A stretch of DNA of 64,000 bases. Origin: CAWFGW01 sp963815495 (lineage in GTDB: Bacteria; Bacteroidota; Bacteroidia; Cytophagales; JAAEPT01). The DNA lies in the NCBI GenBank assembly GCA_963815495.1, contig CAWFGW010000007.1:248001-312000 (forward strand), written 5' to 3'. Positions within the stretch are counted from its first letter, which is position 1. Each line of letters begins with the position of its first letter. Shown one piece after another: positions 54,501 through 63,569 of this stretch. The notes beneath the pieces were generated by a model. That model worked only from the letters and a program-made list of their open reading frames with translations, searched no databases and was not told the DNA's origin. The translations under genes and the position numbers were made by a program.

Positions 54501-57500
54501 CAGTCTTATCATTACCCGCTGAAACACTTGGAGCATCTGTTATCGTTAAAGTTAATTGGTCGGTATTCGCATCACAGCTATTAGCCGTCAAGGATAGCGT
54601 AACACTTCCTGCAGTGGTATCAGCAATACTTGGAATATAAGTTGCATTTAATGCTGTCGCGCTAGGTGTAAATTGACCTGAACCTGAACTCGACCACGTT
54701 CCACCAATTGCACCACCACTTACTTGACCATTTAAGGTAATATTAGAATTATTAGCACATGAACTTAAATCTGGACCGGCTTGAGCTTGTCCAGGATTAG
54801 TTAATGTTACATCTACGTTATCTGATACTGGAATACAATTTCCATTATTCGTAGAAGTCAGTGTTAAAGTAACTTGTCCAGAAACAGAATCTTGAGCACT
54901 CATTCTATAAGTAGCTCCTAAATCAGTTGCGTTTGGAATAAATATTCCTGTCCCAGATGCTGTCCATCTCCCTGTGGTGGTCGCACCTAATACAAGACCA
55001 TTTAATTTTGCATCTAGCTCATCGACACAATTAAAGATATCATTACCAGCTTCTACAAAAGGTTGTGGTGAAAGATTAATTGTCAATTCGTCACGCACTT
55101 CTAAACATTTTCCGTTTCCTGTGGATCGAAGAGTCAATTGTACAAACCCGTTTTCAATCTCAGAAGTAGATGGTGTATACACCGCTTTTGGATCGGTATC
55201 TGTGGTACTAAATGTACCTGAATAATTAAACCACTTCACTCCTGTAGCGATTGTTACCGCTCCTTCAAGGGTTACATCAGCATTATTTGCACAAACAGTT
55301 TGAGTAGCTCCAGCTTCAATGGTTGGGGCTGGTGTAAATGATATTGTTACTTCATCAGATTCTGGTTTACAAGAACCATTACCAGTTGTTGTTAAAGTTA
55401 ATTGTACTAAACCAGCATTCAATTCAGCAGGTGTTGGTTCATAAACGGCATTTAAAGTTGAGCTATTTGGTGTAAATGACCCTGCTCCTCCACTCCATAC
55501 ACCACCTGTTGCTAATGTCAATGCACCAGATAGTTGGACATCTGCGTTATTAGCACATAAAACTTGGTCAACACCAGCATTTACTGTAGGAGCACTACTT
55601 ATTGATAGGCTTACATTATCGCTAACTGCAAAACAATTACCGTTTCCTGTTGTGGTTAAAGTTAGATTAACTGCTCCACTATTTATCTCTGAAGTTGATG
55701 GAATATAAGTCGCGTTTTTGTCTGTATTATTCGGTTGGAAAGAACCTGTACCGCCACTCCATACTACTCCTGAAGCTACTGTAAATTTACCATCTAACGT
55801 TAAGTTACTATTATTAGCACATGCTGTTTGTGAGGCACCTGCATCTACAGTCGGTCGTGGCGTAATAGTAATTACGACACTATCCTCCACAGAAGAACAA
55901 TTACCATTTCCTGTAGATTCTAAATAGAGTACTGCTTTACCAGCTGTTATCTCCTGAGCTGATGGTAAATAGGAAGCATTTAAAGTTGTGTTATTAGGAC
56001 TAAAGCTACCAGAAAAGTTTTTCCATCGTGCCCCTGTGGCTATGAACACCTGTCCGTTTAAGAAAGTATTTGCATTATTAGCACAAACTGTCTTGTTATC
56101 CCCTGCTTCAACTACTGGTTGAGAGGTAAACACAATAGCAACCGTGTCAGTGACAGCATTACATAAACCATTACCTGTTGATGTAACTACGACCGATACT
56201 TTTCCAGAATTAACTTCAGCTGGTGTTGGAGTATATACAACATTTAAAGATTGTTTATCAGGGCTAAATGTTCCTAAACCACCTCCCCACTGTACTCCAC
56301 TAGCCAAACTAACAGAAGCACCTAATGTTGTTGCAGGATTGTTTTCACAAATAGATTGATCTACACCAGCTGAAATAGATGGTTTTGGAGTTATGCTTAT
56401 TAAAACATTATCATTTACTGCATTACAATTTCCATTGTCAGTTGTTTGCAACACTAAGTTGACAAAACCAGAAGCGATTTCTGAACTAGTTGGAATATAG
56501 TCTATCTCTTTAGAGAATTTTGAAGGAATGTAAGAACCATTTCCTCCAGACCACTCAATACCCCCTGCAACCGTAAAGTCACCCATTAACTGAGCTGTTG
56601 CTTTATTAGCACACACAGTCGCTGCGGCACCTGCTTCCACAGTTGGAGCTGGAGTAATGGTTACTATCATACTATCAGTTTCAGTATTACATGTCCCATT
56701 ACCAGTAGTAGTAAGAAAAACAACTGCTTGTCCATTTATTATTTCTGAGGCAGATGGTCGATATACTGCATTCATATTGGTCGTGCTACCTGATACAATA
56801 TTACCAGTGAATCCATTCCAAAATGCCCCGGTAGCAACAGCGAAACTTCCATTTAAAGTAACATCTGGTTTATTCGCACATACTGTTTGATTATTACCAG
56901 CGTCTACCGTAGGAGAACTTGTAAATGTTATTGTCATTTGATCCTGAACAGCATTACAAGTACCATTACCAGTAGATTCAAGCGTTAAGTTGATGGAACC
57001 AAGATTTACTTCATCTTGTGTTGGCGCATATATTGCATTTAATGCTTGTCTATTTGGTGTAAAAGTTCCTAATCCTCCTACCCAACGCGCTCCACTTGCA
57101 TTGCTCAAAGTACCACTTAAACTCACATTAGGGTTGTTACCACACACAAACTTATCTGTACCTGCATTTACAACGGGGGCGTCAACAATTGTTAGCGTTA
57201 CATTGTCAGATACCGCATTACAAATACCATTATTAGTAGAAGTTAACGTTAAATTAACTGTGCCGTTTGATATTTCTGTTGCTGTAGGTGTGTATATTCC
57301 TGTAAGAGCGTCACTGTTAGGCGAAATAGATCCTGCTCCGCCAGTCCAAGAACCTGAACCCAAACCTGTGTAAGGTGTAACCGAACCTACTAATTGTGCT
57401 TCTGGTTTATTTTCACATGATGTTATTGCAGTACCTGCATTAACAATTGGTGATGCAGCAATTGAAATCACAACACTATCAGTGACAGGCAAACAATTAC

Positions 57501-60500
57501 CTACTCCAGTAGTTGTAGCAAATAACTTCACTTGCCCAGCTGTTATCTCAGCTCCTGTTGGTTTATACGTAATATTATCAGTAAACGAGTTAGGTGTATA
57601 CGTCCCTGCTCCTCCAGTCCACTGAACTCCGGTAGCTATTGAGCGAGTAGCTGCAAGTGTTGAAATATTGTTATTGGCACAAACTACCTGGTTCACCCCT
57701 GCATCTACGGTTGGTGATGCGGAAAATGTAATAGTCATCGTATTTGTAACCGCATTACATAAGCCATTATTGGTTGACTGTAAAGTTAAGTTTAATGAAC
57801 CAGTATTGACTTCAGATGGTGTTGGGGTGTATGTGGCATTTAAAGTATTTCTGTCTGGTGAAAAAGTACCGCTTCCACCAACCCAACGTGCATCACCATT
57901 GGTGGCACTTCCCGCTAATTGTATTGTTGTATTGTTAGAACAAATTGTTTGGTCGCCTCCTGCGTCCACAATTGGTGCTGGAGTAATGGTTAAAGTCACA
58001 TTATCTGATACAGCATTACAAATTCCATTATTTGTCGAAGCTAATATCAAGTTGACTGAACCATTCGCTATTTCTGAACTTGTTGGTGTATAAACACCAG
58101 TCAAGGCATCACTTGCTGGAGCTATTGAACCTAAACCGTTACTCCAAATACCTGTTCCCACTCCCTGATAAGTTAATACAGAACCTCCCAAGTTTACATT
58201 TGGATTGTTCGCACACGAGCTTAACGCTGACCCTGCTTCTACTATAGGTGATTTTACTATTGTCAATACCAAACTATCGGTAACCTCTAAACAGTTACCT
58301 ACTCCATCAGTTGTTGCAAACAATGTTGCTACACCTGCTGTCTTTTCTGCATTGGTTGGTGCATAAACTACTGGGTTAGAAGTCGAATTAAAACTTCCTG
58401 ATTTGTTTGTCCATCGCACTCCTGCTGAATTGGTGAAACTTGCATTCAAAGTAGCACTTGCATTGTTTTCACACACGGTTTGGTTTACCCCAGCGTCAAT
58501 GGTTGGTGATGAAGTAAACGTGATTGTCATATTATCGGAGACAGAAAGACAATTACCATTTCCTGTGGTTTGTAAAGTCAAGTTTAAGGTCCCTGATGCT
58601 ATTTCTCCTGAAGTTGGAGTATACACTGCATTCGGAGCTGTTCTGCTTGGACTAAACGAAGAAGTCGTTCCTCCTACCCAAGTCACCCCTGTAGCTGGTG
58701 CCCCAAAGCTTCCATTTAATTGTATGACTGGATTGTTTGCACATTTCGTTTGATCAACGCCCGCATCTACCGTTGGTGCTGTACCTATCGTTAAAGTCAC
58801 ATTATCTGATACAGCATTACAAATTCCATTATTTGTCGAAGCTAATATCAAGTTGACTGAACCATTCGCTATTTCTGAACTTGTTGGTGTATAAACACCA
58901 GTTAAGGCATCACTTGCTGGAGCTATTGAACCTAAACCGTTACTCCAAATACCTGTTCCCACTCCCTGATAAGTTAATACAGAACCTCCCAAGTTTACAT
59001 TTGGATTGTTCGCACACGAGCTTAACGCTGACCCTGCTTCTACTATAGGTGATTTTACTATTGTCAATACCAAACTATCAGTAACCTCTAAACAGTTACC
59101 TACTCCATCAGTTGTTGCAAACAATGTTGCTACACCTGCTGTCTTTTCTGCATTGGTTGGTGCATAAACTACTGGGTTAGAAGTCGAATTAAAACTTCCT
59201 GATTTGTTTGTCCATCGCACTCCTGCTGAATTGGTAAAACTCGCATTCAAAGTAGCACTTGCATTGTTTTCACACACAGTTTGGTTTACCCCAGCGTCAA
59301 TGGTTGGTGATGAAGTAAACGTGATTGTCATATTATCGGAGACAGAAAGACAATTACCATTTCCTGTGGTTTGTAAAGTCAAGTTTAAGGTCCCTGATGC
59401 TATTTCTCCTGAAGTTGGAGTATACACTGCATTCGGAGCTGTCCTGCTTGGACTAAACGAAGAAGTCGTTCCTCCTACCCAAGTCACCCCTGTAGCTGGT
59501 GCCCCAAAGCTTCCATTTAATTGTATGACTGGATTGTTTGCACATTTCGTTTGATCAACGCCCGCATCTACCGTTGGTGCTGTACCTATCGTTAAAGTCA
59601 CATTATCTGATACAGCATTACAAATTCCATTATTTGTCGAAGCTAATATCAAGTTGACTGAACCATTCGCTATTTCTGAACTTGTTGGTGTATAAACACC
59701 AGTCAAGGCATCACTTGCTGGAGCTATTGAACCTAAACCGTTACTCCAAATACCTGTTCCCACTCCCTGATAAGTTAATACAGAACCTCCCAAGTTTACA
59801 TTTGGATTGTTCGCACACGAGCTTAACGCTGACCCTGCTTCTACTATAGGTGATTTTACTATTGTCAATACCAAACTATCAGTAACCTCTAAACAGTTAC
59901 CTACTCCATCAGTTGTTGCAAACAATGTTGCTACACCTGCTGTCTTTTCTGCATTGGTTGGTGCATAAACTACTGGGTTAGAAGTCGAATTAAAACTTCC
60001 TGATTTGTTTGTCCATCGCACTCCTGCTGAATTGGTGAAACTTGCATTCAAAGTAGCACTTGCATTGTTTTCACACACGGTTTGGTTTACCCCAGCGTCA
60101 ATGGTTGGTGATGAAGTAAACGTGATTGTCATATTATCGGAGACAGAAAGACAATTACCATTTCCTGTGGTTTGTAAAGTCAAGTTTAAGGTCCCTGATG
60201 CTATTTCTCCTGAAGTTGGAGTATACACTGCATTCGGAGCTGTTCTGCTTGGACTAAACGAAGAAGTCGTACCTCCTACCCAAGTCACCCCTGTAGCTGG
60301 TGCCCCAAAGCTTCCATTTAATTGTATGACTGGATTGTTTGCACATTTCGTTTGATCAACGCCCGCATCTACCGTTGGTGCTGTACCTATCGTTAAAGTC
60401 ACATTATCTGATACAGCATTACAAATTCCATTATTTGTCGAAGCTAATATCAAGTTGACTGAACCATTCGCTATTTCTGAACTTGTTGGTGTATAAACAC

Positions 60501-63327
60501 CAGTCAAGGCATCACTTGCTGGAGCTATTGAACCTAAACCGTTACTCCAAATACCTGTTCCCACTCCCTGATAAGTTAATACAGAACCTCCCAAGTTTAC
60601 ATTTGGATTGTTCGCACACGAGCTTAACGCTGACCCTGCTTCTACTATAGGTGATTTTACTATTGTCAATACCAAACTATCAGTAACCTCTAAACAGTTA
60701 CCTACTCCATCAGTTGTTGCAAACAATGTTGCTACACCTGCTGTCTTTTCTGCATTGGTTGGTGCATAAACTACTGGGTTAGAAGTCGAATTAAAACTTC
60801 CTGATTTGTTTGTCCATCGCACTCCTGCTGAATTGGTGAAACTTGCATTCAAAGTAGCACTTGCATTGTTTTCACACACGGTTTGGTTTACCCCAGCATC
60901 AATGGTTGGTGCAGGTGTAAATGTCAATGAAACAGGGTCTACAGCAGCTAAACAATTGCCGTTACCGGTAGATTCTAATGTTAAGACCAGAGATCCAGAA
61001 GCAATTTCACCTGAAGTTGGAGTATAGGTTGCGTTCATACTAGTTCTACTTGGGTTGAAAGAAGAAGTTGTTCCTCCTATCCAACGAGCACCTGTTGCTG
61101 GTGATGAAAAACTACCATTCAAAGCAACCGATGAATTATTCGCACATTTAGTTTGATCAACTCCGCCATCAACAGCTGGTGCAGGAGTTACATTAATAGT
61201 CACATTATCACTTTCTGCATTACATAACAGATTATTAACAGAGGATAAAGTTAAAGTGACACCTCCATTAGTAATTTCGGTAGGAGTAAGAGTATAAGTA
61301 CCACCTAAAGCATTATCAGTTGGATTAACTGTATTACCTTTATTTGTCCAAACTCCTTGTCCACCTCCTGAATAAGCAACAACAGATCCAGCTAGAGTAG
61401 CTGTAGGGTTGTTTGCACACACTGAAAGTATTGGTCCAGCTTCAACAACTGGTTTCTTTACGACCGTTACAGTTAAACTATCAGAGACTGGGGAACAACT
61501 TCCCACCCCAACAGTACGAGCATAAATTTTAAAACTACCCGCATTTAGTTGTGTAGCTGTAGGCTGATAAGTCGCTGGATCTGAAGTTGCACCTGGAGAA
61601 AACCCACTTGGGTTTGCTGGGATAGTTGACCATTGAACACCTGATACTATGGAGTTATAAGTTGCATCTAAGGAGATTTGACTGTTATTATCACATATTG
61701 TAACATTAGCACCTGCATCAATTATTGGCCCAGGAGTAAAGTTAACCCGCATCGTGTCATATTCTGTAAAACATTTACCAGTGGACTCCAACACAAAGCT
61801 CAAAGAACCTGTCGCATAGTCCGTAGGTGTTGGATTATAAGTTGTGGATAAATTATTCGCATTGGCAAAAGAACCGTTACCATTCAACACACTCCATTTT
61901 CCTGTTACAGCACCTCCTCTAACAGAACCTGTTAAATTAACATTGTTACCTGTACACACGGATTGATTGACACCAGCATCAACAATGATATCGGATTGGA
62001 AAAGGGAAAAATAACCAAAACGTGTACCTCCAGAAGTATTACCATTTACAATACCTAAGGAGAAAACATCTTTTGAGTTCACTACCCGTTGAACAGCTCC
62101 TCGCGGTATTTGGGCTTCAGTAAAAGATTTAAACATAGTCACCCATTCCCCACCAGTTCCTGGTACAGGTGTAAAATCAGCAGCAGTTATCAAAGTAGTG
62201 TTTCCATTAATTGAAAAACCGTCTTCACTGCCTGAACGAATTAGAATTGACAAGAAAAAAGAAAGCCCAGTAGTCGAACTACGACCAAAACTCACTTGGT
62301 CAGAACCAGCACAATTCAACGGAGGTAAAATAGCAGAACCTATCTCACAACCGAAACCTGTTATTTGGATCAAATAATAAGGTTTATTTCCTTTATAATA
62401 ACTTGTAGAAGTGACTGTATCAATTAAAACTTGTCCGTTAAACAAAGTAGCTTTGTCGATCCCGTTTTTTTGAATTTGGGTATTATTTTGAGTCGCAACA
62501 ATTATAACTAATTCCGGAGGGTTTAAGTTCGAGTCATTACTATTCACAATATACTCTTGACCGATAATGTTAGTCGGTACTAACTGATCTCCGTATAAGT
62601 CGTAACAACCAAAACCTGTTGGTCGAACTGAGTCATCAGCATAGGTGACTGCCACAGGTTTGTCAGATGAAATAATTGTTCCAACTGGATGCAAAGCTGC
62701 AGCGGTACCCGTTGCTCTACCTGAATATGATTGTCCTTTATTTAAAGTGATTTTAAAAGGAACCTTTGCTGCATGATTAAAGATTCCTACACTAGGAAGT
62801 ATCCAGATAGTTGTATTATCTTCCGTGGCGACAATACTAAATTGGGAAAATGCATTAGTCTGTCCAGCGCCTGTGAATGGCTGATTAGGCCAAATATTTT
62901 GCATAGGTACATAAAACTCAGTGCCTAGTGCATTATTAGATTTTAATGCAAAAATATCAGTATTGTTGGTTTCTATTACTTCATAATAAGCTGTTATATC
63001 TACATCGGATTCGATTAATAGACCTTTAGAAAGTATTTGATCAAATGGTCTTGTCTCTACATCATCAGCAAAACCAGCTAAACTTTGGACCACAGAGGAG
63101 TTAGCAGGCACATTCAATGTGAAATCAACTCCTCCAACATTTGCAGGTTGGTAAATTCTAACTGTAGCTGCTGAATCAAACGTTGAAATCCTTATTTCAG
63201 CCGCATCTCCACCAGTGTGAGATATTGTTACTTCTGGGGCAGCAAACCAAAAAGTTTTACCAATTTGTGCTTTTGAAACAAAAACAATAGATACCTGAAC
63301 AATAAGTAGAAGTAAAAGTTTTTTCAT
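51508..63327 (-). CDS. Giant IgGFc-binding/Ig-repeat adhesin, 3939 aa, truncated by in-frame TAA
   Basis: Signal peptide 1-20, then an IgGFc-binding-protein N-terminal-like domain (about 21-450: GKTFWFAAPEVTISH, GTEFYVPMQNIWPNQPFTG, SSDKPVAVTYADDS). About 39 Ig-like repeats of 85-90 aa follow (about 455-3880), each opening P-(T/V)-V-(D/E/N)-A-G...C-(A/E)-NN and ending GNGxCxxVxDxVxxT. A stretch of repeats (residues about 806-1780) is a nearly identical 267-aa triple-domain unit repeated 3.65 times. The end is a PKD start, DATVFIDSTETSLGEVTSW, then TAA. In the DNA the PKD motif continues past the stop as WKFGDGD. A surface adhesin for gliding or attachment, exported through T9SS if complete. 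First gene of an adhesin-PorP/SprF operon; -7 element at 63350-63357. Confidence 0.92.
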   Translation of the reverse strand: MKKLLLLLIVQVSIVFVSKAQIGKTFWFAAPEVTISHTGGDAAEIRISTFDSAATVRIYQPANVGGVDFTLNVPANSSVVQSLAGFADDVETRPFDQILSKGLLIESDVDITAYYEVIETNNTDIFALKSNNALGTEFYVPMQNIWPNQPFTGAGQTNAFSQFSIVATEDNTTIWILPSVGIFNHAAKVPFKITLNKGQSYSGRATGTAAALHPVGTIISSDKPVAVTYADDSVRPTGFGCYDLYGDQLVPTNIIGQEYIVNSNDSNLNPPELVIIVATQNNTQIQKNGIDKATLFNGQVLIDTVTSTSYYKGNKPYYLIQITGFGCEIGSAILPPLNCAGSDQVSFGRSSTTGLSFFLSILIRSGSEDGFSINGNTTLITAADFTPVPGTGGEWVTMFKSFTEAQIPRGAVQRVVNSKDVFSLGIVNGNTSGGTRFGYFSLFQSDIIVDAGVNQSVCTGNNVNLTGSVRGGAVTGKWSVLNGNGSFANANNLSTTYNPTPTDYATGSLSFVLESTGKCFTEYDTMRVNFTPGPIIDAGANVTICDNNSQISLDATYNSIVSGVQWSTIPANPSGFSPGATSDPATYQPTATQLNAGSFKIYARTVGVGSCSPVSDSLTVTVVKKPVVEAGPILSVCANNPTATLAGSVVAYSGGGQGVWTNKGNTVNPTDNALGGTYTLTPTEITNGGVTLTLSSVNNLLCNAESDNVTINVTPAPAVDGGVDQTKCANNSSVALNGSFSSPATGARWIGGTTSSFNPSRTSMNATYTPTSGEIASGSLVLTLESTGNGNCLAAVDPVSLTFTPAPTIDAGVNQTVCENNASATLNASFTNSAGVRWTNKSGSFNSTSNPVVYAPTNAEKTAGVATLFATTDGVGNCLEVTDSLVLTIVKSPIVEAGSALSSCANNPNVNLGGSVLTYQGVGTGIWSNGLGSIAPASDALTGVYTPTSSEIANGSVNLILASTNNGICNAVSDNVTLTIGTAPTVDAGVDQTKCANNPVIQLNGSFGAPATGVTWVGGTTSSFSPSRTAPNAVYTPTSGEIASGTLNLTLQTTGNGNCLSVSDNMTITFTSSPTIDAGVNQTVCENNASATLNASFTNSAGVRWTNKSGSFNSTSNPVVYAPTNAEKTAGVATLFATTDGVGNCLEVTDSLVLTIVKSPIVEAGSALSSCANNPNVNLGGSVLTYQGVGTGIWSNGLGSIAPASDALTGVYTPTSSEIANGSVNLILASTNNGICNAVSDNVTLTIGTAPTVDAGVDQTKCANNPVIQLNGSFGAPATGVTWVGGTTSSFSPSRTAPNAVYTPTSGEIASGTLNLTLQTTGNGNCLSVSDNMTITFTSSPTIDAGVNQTVCENNASATLNASFTNSAGVRWTNKSGSFNSTSNPVVYAPTNAEKTAGVATLFATTDGVGNCLEVTDSLVLTIVKSPIVEAGSALSSCANNPNVNLGGSVLTYQGVGTGIWSNGLGSIAPASDALTGVYTPTSSEIANGSVNLILASTNNGICNAVSDNVTLTIGTAPTVDAGVDQTKCANNPVIQLNGSFGAPATGVTWVGGTTSSFSPSRTAPNAVYTPTSGEIASGTLNLTLQTTGNGNCLSVSDNMTITFTSSPTIDAGVNQTVCENNASATLNASFTNSAGVRWTNKSGSFNSTSNPVVYAPTNAEKTAGVATLFATTDGVGNCLEVTDSLVLTIVKSPIVEAGSALSSCANNPNVNLGGSVLTYQGVGTGIWSNGLGSIAPASDALTGVYTPTSSEIANGSVNLILASTNNGICNAVSDNVTLTITPAPIVDAGGDQTICSNNTTIQLAGSATNGDARWVGGSGTFSPDRNTLNATYTPTPSEVNTGSLNLTLQSTNNGLCNAVTNTMTITFSASPTVDAGVNQVVCANNNISTLAATRSIATGVQWTGGAGTYTPNSFTDNITYKPTGAEITAGQVKLFATTTGVGNCLPVTDSVVISIAASPIVNAGTAITSCENKPEAQLVGSVTPYTGLGSGSWTGGAGSISPNSDALTGIYTPTATEISNGTVNLTLTSTNNGICNAVSDNVTLTIVDAPVVNAGTDKFVCGNNPNVSLSGTLSNASGARWVGGLGTFTPNRQALNAIYAPTQDEVNLGSINLTLESTGNGTCNAVQDQMTITFTSSPTVDAGNNQTVCANKPDVTLNGSFAVATGAFWNGFTGNIVSGSTTNMNAVYRPSASEIINGQAVVFLTTTGNGTCNTETDSMIVTITPAPTVEAGAAATVCANKATAQLMGDFTVAGGIEWSGGNGSYIPSKFSKEIDYIPTSSEIASGFVNLVLQTTDNGNCNAVNDNVLISITPKPSISAGVDQSICENNPATTLGASVSLASGVQWGGGLGTFSPDKQSLNVVYTPTPAEVNSGKVSVVVTSTGNGLCNAVTDTVAIVFTSQPVVEAGDNKTVCANNANTFLNGQVFIATGARWKNFSGSFSPNNTTLNASYLPSAQEITAGKAVLYLESTGNGNCSSVEDSVVITITPRPTVDAGASQTACANNSNLTLDGKFTVASGVVWSGGTGSFQPNNTDKNATYIPSTSEINSGAVNLTLTTTGNGNCFAVSDNVSLSISSAPTVNAGVDQVLCANNADVQLSGALTLATGGVWSGGAGSFTPNSSTLNAVYEPTPAELNAGLVQLTLTTTGNGSCKPESDEVTISFTPAPTIEAGATQTVCANNADVTLEGAVTIATGVKWFNYSGTFSTTDTDPKAVYTPSTSEIENGFVQLTLRSTGNGKCLEVRDELTINLSPQPFVEAGNDIFNCVDELDAKLNGLVLGATTTGRWTASGTGIFIPNATDLGATYRMSAQDSVSGQVTLTLTSTNNGNCIPVSDNVDVTLTNPGQAQAGPDLSSCANNSNITLNGQVSGGAIGGTWSSSGSGQFTPSATALNATYIPSIADTTAGSVTLSLTANSCDANTDQLTLTITDAPSVSAGNDKTVCADNLSIQLDGTVSGASTSGIWTSLGTGGFQPSNTSLKGNYLASTADVNNRSVQLILTSTNIGNCIAVSDTVKFTILPQGVVFAGSDVVTCANSSDIQLVGNISGGATKGKWSTSGTGTFFPADTLPQAIYRPSLTDKNNGGVKLKLTSNSCDVASDSIQVTITPAPTVVAGNDVTVCENKSTTPLSGQVTVATSGIWSSNGQGTFVSNTSLNTNYLPASTDSVVTVYLTSTGNGNCTPVVDSLELTVIDKPTVNAGIDQVLCDGIKKVNLKGAISKGTTSGQWFTLGTGGFDPSPVLLETSYLLSATDSANRGVTLILQSTNNGLCNAVTDTLMVSITDVGTADAGTNVTVCANDKDIDLNGTIQGGATSGTWTTSGSGIFLPNANSLVGTYIPSSQDSLNGTVTLTLVSNSCDGAKSDKVVTITPAPFVEAGPDQITCVDDLRISLDGLIAGASNTGKWVTSGTGSFIPNDQTLNASYQASKNDSINGSVTLTLIPSNIGNCAPISDGLKLTITSGGTANAGADQSVCSNTLGVQMAGSFTGGATVGTWTTSGNGSFVPNSTDMSARYIPSNQDIQNGLVTVTLETNSCDKARDNMVITIIPAPKVNAGNNLILCENNTDASLFGEVSGASGAVWSSTGSGAFLPSNTSLSANYKPSKADVANDNVRLYLTSIGNGNCTPVRDSIVISFTDAPKVDVGQDLKICKSSSRLDLSGVITGATSTGKWSTLGGGFFLPSDTVLSAEYVFGPADTANGFVNLVLVSTNNGNCKSEDDTLNIQLTTTTFADAGEDTEVCPENLSVQLNGKVASGASQGTWTTNGSGTFSPSPNVLFPTYRFSAEDSLNKSVQLILTANSGNGCNPGSDAITVRLSRTPTLDAGADINICPETDTIFFVGSQTNVFTQEWTSTGSGSFLSSSDTSLNVVYKLSTNDKSQSSISFVMSGESQFGCVAVKDTMKVNLIDAFDVKFETINQCVGDATVFIDSTETSLGEVTSW
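57990..60911. repeat. 801-bp tandem repeat array, about 3.65 copies
   Basis: Units begin at 57991, 58792, 59593 and 60394 (period 801 bp, 267 codons, three Ig-like domains). The fourth unit ends about 60911, where divergence begins. Between copies I saw only scattered single-base differences, for example cagtcaagg/cagttaagg, ctatcggt/ctatcagt, gctgttctg/gctgtcctg. The encoded units are identical in amino-acid sequence. Confidence 0.95.
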
Positions 63328-63349
63328 GCTAGCTAAATAATCTGTATAA

Positions 63350-63357
63350 CAAACCTA
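63350..63357 (-). promoter_or_regulatory. -7 promoter element (TAGGTTTG) of adhesin operon
   Basis: Minus-strand TAGGTTTG, 22 nt before ATG 63327, with T-rich TTTTGTTTTTG upstream. A second TATTTTTG lies further upstream. Confidence 0.6.
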
Positions 63358-63535
63358 TACCTGCAAAAACAAAACTCACAGACATAGCACATAAATCAAA
63401 AATACTATTTTAAATCTTATTAGAAGGAAGAAATATGAATATTTTCTTTGACATCTACTTAACTACGACACCAAGTCATTTAAGTTTATTTTAATTTTTA
63501 TCGAATAAATCACCCTATTTAACCTCTATTTTACT

Positions 63536-63543
63536 TATGTTTG
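63536..63543 (+). promoter_or_regulatory. -7 promoter element (TATGTTTG) of HNH gene
   Basis: TATGTTTG matches TAnnTTTG and lies 26 nt before ATG 63570. Confidence 0.55.
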
Positions 63544-63569
63544 TAGTGTTTTACCCAGCAAATTAAAAT

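Noticed and set aside
58403..60355. Three identical 116-codon plus-strand frames spaced 801 bp apart, suggesting a repeated small gene
   Set aside because: They are antisense shadows of the tandem Ig repeats in the minus-strand adhesin; no promoter, and the protein-like sequence only mirrors the real gene.
57990..60911. Possible CRISPR-like array
   Set aside because: The period is 801 bp with no spacer/repeat structure, and the array lies wholly inside one coding frame.
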